The notes under the pieces were generated by a model. That model saw nothing but the letters and a program-made list of their open reading frames with translations, made no database searches and was not told the origin of the DNA. A program made the translations under genes and the position numbers. Below, piece by piece: positions 58,598 through 62,251 of a DNA stretch of 62,251 nt. Origin of the DNA: Henriciella litoralis (GTDB lineage: Bacteria > Pseudomonadota > Alphaproteobacteria > Caulobacterales > Hyphomonadaceae); contig NZ_NCSS01000005.1 of assembly GCF_002088935.1 (NCBI RefSeq), positions 1 to 62,251 of the forward strand, given 5' to 3'. Position 1 is the first letter of the stretch; every line of letters starts with the position of its first letter.

Positions 58598-60145
58598 CTA
58601 TCGCTTGATCGAGTTGATCAGCGAAGCCGTGATGGCGTCCTGAGGTTTACCCTCACCATTGAGCGCAGGTTTCAGCCGGCCCGCCATGGTTTTGCCGCGC
58701 TCGACCCCCCATTGATCAAAGCTGTTGAGCCCCCACAGGACGCCTGCAAGGTAAGTCCGGTGCTCAAACAGGGCGATCAGGCTGCCAAGCCGGAAAGTGG
58801 TCAGTTCGGGCGCGTAGATGAAGGTCGATGGCCGTCCGCCCGCATGGACTTTCTGCGCGGCGATTTCCAGAGGCAGGTCAGGCTCTTCGGCGCGCACCTC
58901 TTCAAGCGTGCGGCCATTCGCAAGCACTTCAGCCTGCGCCAGCGCGTGCGCCGTCAGACCGGTCACACCCTCTTCGTCATCCGTCGCGCCCGGCGCCAGA
59001 ATAAATTCGGTGGGCACCATGGATGGGCTCTGATGGAGCCATTGGTGGTAAGAGTGCTGACCAATCGTGCCTTCACCGCCCCAGAGAAGCGGTGCCGTCG
59101 GCATCTGCACGGGAATCCCGTCCGGGCCGACTGACTTGCCATTCGATTCCATTTCAAGCTGTTGCAGATAGGCTGGCAACAATTTGAGGCGACGCGAATA
59201 TGCCAGAAGGGCGCGGGCCCCGAAGCCGAGAAAGGACGCATTCCAGACGTCGAGCAGCGCAAGGCGGATGGCGAGATTACTGCGAATGTCAGCCAGCTTC
59301 ACATGCCGGTCCATCGCCTCGGCGCCGGCCCGGAATTCCGCCATCACGCGCGGCTCAAGCGCGATTGAGCAGGCGAGCGACCCGGCAGACCAGATTGAAA
59401 ACCGCCCGCCAACACTTTCCGGCAAATTCAGGAGAAGGCCTTCCGCCCCGTCCAACCAGGCGGTTGCGCGGTCTGGGTTTGCGGTGACCAGTGCAAAATG
59501 AGCGGCCCAGCCATCTCCAACGCCAGCTTTGACCCAGTCGCGTGCCCGGCCAAGATTGTAGAGCGTTTCCTCGGTTCCGAATGATTTCGATACGCCGACC
59601 ACAAGGGTTGTTGCCGGATCGAGCCCGTCTAGTGCGAGCTCGAGGTCAAGTGGATCGAGATTGGCGCAATAGCGCAATTCCATATCCTGGCGGCGTTTGT
59701 CATGAAACGCGTCAGCGATCAGCCGAGGGCCAAAGTCCGATCCGCCAATACCGATATGGACGATCGCCCGGAACGCTTCGCCGCTCGCGCCTTTTTTCCG
59801 GCCGTTCGCGATGTCGGCGGCCATATCCTCAGCGTCAATGACAGACTGGCGAACCGAGCGCGCTTCCTCTGATCTCGGGAGCGCGGCACGCAAAGCCCAG
59901 TGCAGGGCAGGGCGCCCTTCAGACGGGTTGACCATGTCGCCATCGAAGAGGTGCTTCAGAGCGCCTGGCAAATCCTTCTCGCGGGCGAGATCGAACAGTG
60001 CGCTCTCCGCCTCGCGGTCGAGATAATGGCGCGAGATGTCGGCTGACCAGCCCGCCGCATCAAGGCGTGGCGTATGGCTGCGCGCATTCAGAATATCGCG
60101 GAACGGCACATTTTTGAGCCGGTCGGCATGGGCAGTCAGTGTCAT
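58598..60145 (-). CDS. pgi: Glucose-6-phosphate isomerase
   Basis: 515-aa PGI interconverting glucose-6-phosphate and fructose-6-phosphate. VHIGIGGSDFGPRLIADAF (about residue 130), VVGVSKSFGTEETLYNLG (phosphate-binding), GGRFSIWSAG and the C-terminal NSFDQWGVERGKTMAG are diagnostic. It follows pgl by 13 bases, so the two are probably cotranscribed. Confidence 0.97.
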   Translation of the reverse strand: MTLTAHADRLKNVPFRDILNARSHTPRLDAAGWSADISRHYLDREAESALFDLAREKDLPGALKHLFDGDMVNPSEGRPALHWALRAALPRSEEARSVRQSVIDAEDMAADIANGRKKGASGEAFRAIVHIGIGGSDFGPRLIADAFHDKRRQDMELRYCANLDPLDLELALDGLDPATTLVVGVSKSFGTEETLYNLGRARDWVKAGVGDGWAAHFALVTANPDRATAWLDGAEGLLLNLPESVGGRFSIWSAGSLACSIALEPRVMAEFRAGAEAMDRHVKLADIRSNLAIRLALLDVWNASFLGFGARALLAYSRRLKLLPAYLQQLEMESNGKSVGPDGIPVQMPTAPLLWGGEGTIGQHSYHQWLHQSPSMVPTEFILAPGATDDEEGVTGLTAHALAQAEVLANGRTLEEVRAEEPDLPLEIAAQKVHAGGRPSTFIYAPELTTFRLGSLIALFEHRTYLAGVLWGLNSFDQWGVERGKTMAGRLKPALNGEGKPQDAITASLINSIKR

Positions 60146-60158
60146 GGATCAGTCTCGC

Positions 60159-60863
60159 TCAACTACAATAGAACACGGTCAGGGCATCGCCTGCCGCTTT
60201 GCGCATCAGGGTTACAGGATGCGCCTTGTCACGGCGCTCATAGACGCGTCTTTTCTTGTCACCAGAGATGATGAGCAAAATGTGACGTGTCCGGGCCACG
60301 ACGGGCAAGGTCAGTGTCATGCGCTGCGTAATGTCGCCGGTCACTTTTGTTTTGGGCGCCTCGATTGGCGCCACATGAAGGAGATTGCCGGGATCAGTTG
60401 CGGCGCCTAAGCCTTTCGCGTCCGCAAACCATGAGAGGGTATGGCCATCCGGCCCCATGCCCAGCACCATGACGTCCACGGGGCTGGTGATCGGCAGATA
60501 GGCCTGATGGACCTCGGTTTCCGCGCCGAAGGGGCTGTCTGCGTCGGTTGTCATCGGGATGAAGCTTGCCGCCGCTGCCTTGTTGCGAAACAGCGTGTCC
60601 CGCACCAGCTTTTCATTGGACGCCTCATCGTCGGCGGGCACCCATCGCTCATCGGCAAGACCGACCGTGACATTCGGCCAGTCGAGATCAATATCCGAGA
60701 GCGTTTCATAAACCGGCCCGGGCGTAGAGCCGCCCGAACAGATCAGACTTGCCTTGCCACGTCTGGAGAGGGCGTCAGCAAGGCGCGTCTCGATCCAGTT
60801 CGCTGCATCTATCTGCAAGCTCTCGCGGGTGCCAAAAGTATGGAACGCTGTGGTGTGCCTCAT
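60159..60863 (-). CDS. pgl: 6-phosphogluconolactonase
   Basis: 234-aa Pgl (DevB type), hydrolysing 6-phosphogluconolactone in the oxidative pentose phosphate or Entner-Doudoroff route. ICSGGSTPGPVYETL, GLADERWVPADDEASN and LGMGPDGHTLSWF are the family motifs. No zwf or edd gene lies nearby; pairing with pgi instead is unusual but functionally sensible. Confidence 0.95.
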   Translation of the reverse strand: MRHTTAFHTFGTRESLQIDAANWIETRLADALSRRGKASLICSGGSTPGPVYETLSDIDLDWPNVTVGLADERWVPADDEASNEKLVRDTLFRNKAAAASFIPMTTDADSPFGAETEVHQAYLPITSPVDVMVLGMGPDGHTLSWFADAKGLGAATDPGNLLHVAPIEAPKTKVTGDITQRMTLTLPVVARTRHILLIISGDKKRRVYERRDKAHPVTLMRKAAGDALTVFYCS

Positions 60864-60940
60864 GCTCTGGCAGGGACACTCTCTGCCCCTTATGTGTCAA
60901 GGCCAAAGCGGGTCTAATGCGCTTGAATTGACATGCGTGC

Positions 60941-60969
60941 TTGAAAGCGCGCGCGCGCGTGTGTATGTC
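60941..60969 (+). promoter_or_regulatory. Candidate promoter of tuf copy 2
   Basis: TTGAAA (60941-60946) and TATGTC (60964-60969), 17 bases apart. The spacer is almost entirely an alternating purine-pyrimidine tract (60947-60967, GC then GT steps). A TTGACA at 60928-60933 lacks a matching -10. Weak call. Confidence 0.3.
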
Positions 60970-61020
60970 GCCCGCTTCAACGGGAATCAAAGGCCCGCTG
61001 GTAAAAGGAAAACCTGAAAC

Positions 61021-61036
61021 GTCCGGCGGGCCGGAC
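61021..61036 (+). other. Leader hairpin before tuf copy 2
   Basis: GTCCGGC (61021-61027) pairs perfectly with GCCGGAC (61030-61036). It ends nine bases before the GAGGAG ribosome-binding site of tuf, so it could affect leader RNA stability or translation. It is too close to the gene to be a terminator. Confidence 0.55.
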
Positions 61037-61055
61037 ACTAGCTAGAGGAGCCCCA

Positions 61056-62251
61056 CCATGGGCAAGGCAAAGTTTGAGCGGAACAAGCCGCACGTAAACA
61101 TCGGCACGATTGGTCACGTTGACCACGGCAAGACGACGCTGACAGCAGCGATCACGATGACGCTTGCAGAAGTTTATGGCGGCGCGGCGAAGTCCTATGC
61201 GGACATCGACAACGCCCCTGAAGAAAAAGCACGCGGCATCACCATCAACACCGCACACGTTGAGTATGAGACGGAAAACCGTCACTACGCTCACGTCGAC
61301 TGCCCGGGTCACGCTGACTATGTGAAGAACATGATCACCGGTGCGGCTCAGATGGACGGCGCGATCCTGGTTGTGAACGCAGCTGACGGCCCAATGCCGC
61401 AGACCCGCGAGCACATCCTGCTGGCCAAGCAGGTCGGTGTGCCTGCGATGGTTGTCTTCATGAACAAGGTCGACCAGGTTGACGACGAGGAGCTTCTTGA
61501 GCTCGTCGAGATGGAAGTTCGTGAACTTCTGTCGTCCTACGACTTCCCGGGCGACGAGATTCCGATCATTTCCGGCTCTGCACTCGCTGCTGTTGAAGGC
61601 CGCGACGAGAAGATCGGCAAGGAGAAGATCCTCGAGCTGATGAAAGCTGTCGACGAGTACATCCCGACCCCTGAGCGTCCACTGGACAAGCCATTCCTGA
61701 TGCCGGTTGAGGACGTGTTCTCGATCTCCGGCCGTGGTACGGTTGTGACCGGCCGCGTCGAGACGGGCGTCATCAAGGTTGGTGAAGAAGTCGAGATCGT
61801 TGGTATCCGCGACACGCAGAAGACGACCGTTACGGGCGTTGAAATGTTCCGCAAGCTGCTCGACCAGGGCCAGGCTGGCGACAACATCGGCGCGCTGATC
61901 CGCGGTATCGACCGTGAGGGTGTTGAGCGCGGCCAGGTTCTCTGTAAGCCAGGCTCGATCACGCCGCACACGACGTTCGAAGCTGAAGCCTACATCCTGA
62001 CCAAGGAAGAGGGTGGCCGTCACACGCCATTCTTCACCAACTACCGTCCACAGTTCTACTTCCGTACGACGGACGTGACGGGTGTTGTCCAGCTTCCAGC
62101 GGACAAGGAAATGGTTCTTCCAGGCGACAACGTCAAAATGGACGTTGAGCTGATCGCGCCAATCGCGATGGACCAGGGCCTGCGCTTCGCCATCCGCGAA
62201 GGCGGCCGCACCGTCGGTGCCGGCGTCGTCTCTTCGGTCAAGAAGTAAGAC
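61056..62251 (+). repeat. Right terminal direct repeat (tuf copy 2)
   Basis: Identical to 1-1196 as far as I can follow it by eye, including the shadow reading frames on the opposite strand. The base before 61056 and all upstream sequence are unique to this copy. Confidence 0.93.
61058..62248 (+). CDS. tuf: Elongation factor Tu, copy 2
   Basis: 396-aa EF-Tu, identical in protein sequence to copy 1. Here the leader is visible: GAGGAG (61045-61050) seven bases before the ATG. No fusA, rpsG or rpsL lies upstream; instead pgl-pgi and nusG do, so this is the solitary (tufB-like) copy. The usual tuf-trnW-secE-nusG order is broken. The sequence ends three bases after the stop, so its terminator is not seen. 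Confidence 0.98.
   Translation: MGKAKFERNKPHVNIGTIGHVDHGKTTLTAAITMTLAEVYGGAAKSYADIDNAPEEKARGITINTAHVEYETENRHYAHVDCPGHADYVKNMITGAAQMDGAILVVNAADGPMPQTREHILLAKQVGVPAMVVFMNKVDQVDDEELLELVEMEVRELLSSYDFPGDEIPIISGSALAAVEGRDEKIGKEKILELMKAVDEYIPTPERPLDKPFLMPVEDVFSISGRGTVVTGRVETGVIKVGEEVEIVGIRDTQKTTVTGVEMFRKLLDQGQAGDNIGALIRGIDREGVERGQVLCKPGSITPHTTFEAEAYILTKEEGGRHTPFFTNYRPQFYFRTTDVTGVVQLPADKEMVLPGDNVKMDVELIAPIAMDQGLRFAIREGGRTVGAGVVSSVKK

Noticed and set aside
60928..60933. TTGACA before tuf copy 2 as a full promoter
   Set aside because: At 16-18 bases downstream the sequence is GC-only, so no -10 element is available.
1..62251. The window as a 61-kb circular plasmid with overlapping ends
   Set aside because: The content is core chromosomal genes without any replication or partition gene, and the overlap is exactly a tuf gene, which is usually duplicated in alphaproteobacteria.
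1..62251. CRISPR array, prophage or integrated element
   Set aside because: There are no regularly spaced repeats, no integrase, and no phage structural or cas-type proteins among the reading frames.

Overview
The window reads as a chromosomal segment of an alphaproteobacterium. The evidence is the gene order secY-adk-rpsM-rpsK-rpoA-rplQ, the thrB-rnhA and map-radC pairs, and a complete PhyR-NepR-EcfG general stress response (GSR) locus, a system confined to Alphaproteobacteria. The many acyl-CoA, MFS, dioxygenase and epoxide-hydrolase-type genes would suit a Caulobacterales/Hyphomonadaceae-like marine or aquatic heterotroph; that family-level guess is inference. Both ends are the same 1196 bases, an EF-Tu (tuf) gene in direct orientation, so the window is bounded by two apparently identical tuf copies 61,055 bp apart. 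It is probably a contig cut at that repeat.

Layout. 1-2.3 kb: tuf copy 1 with its terminator, a secreted DUF2059-like protein and cytidine deaminase. 2.4-16.6 kb: the complete S10-spc-alpha ribosomal protein superoperon (rpsJ to rplQ with secY, adk and rpoA), with recognisable sigma70-type promoters before rpsJ and rpsM and a terminator after rplQ. 16.6-34.6 kb: metabolic and housekeeping genes: a membrane protein with a duplicated extracytoplasmic domain, acyl-CoA dehydrogenase, alpha/beta hydrolase, nitronate monooxygenase, RNase HI, homoserine kinase, two tandem MFS transporters, a cyclase-family enzyme, glutathionyl-hydroquinone reductase, a DbpA-type DEAD-box helicase, RadC, methionine aminopeptidase and a TauD-like dioxygenase. 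34.6-45.2 kb: OsmC, a duplicated divergent pair (epoxide hydrolase-like / beta-lactamase-like) in which each copy has lost the opposite partner, a CinA-like protein, a cyclic-nucleotide-domain/thioredoxin-reductase fusion, enoyl-CoA hydratase, thiolase, two small secreted proteins and tRNA-Leu(UAA).

45.2-56.7 kb is a general-stress-response island. phyR (minus strand) faces nepR-ecfG-sensor kinase (plus strand). Around this core I find five exact EcfG-type promoters (GGAAC-N16-CGTT) and three one- or two-mismatch variants with the same spacing. They sit in front of a small secreted protein, a DUF883/holin-like membrane operon, a Rho_N-like protein/lipid kinase/metallophosphoesterase operon, an entericidin-like lipoprotein, a DUF1328 membrane protein followed by a Pmp3/YqaE protein, an uncharacterised unit with its own terminator, and phyR itself. 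Next to the core lies a small gene pair encoding what looks like a receiver-less PhyR sigma-like domain and an overlapping 61-aa protein. This pair is the best candidate for an undescribed regulatory module here.

56.8-62.2 kb: an SMP-30-like protein with altered metal ligands, secE-nusG (detached from the usual rplK-rpoBC block), pgl-pgi on the opposite strand, and tuf copy 2 with its own leader. I see no CRISPR array, insertion sequence, prophage or rRNA.
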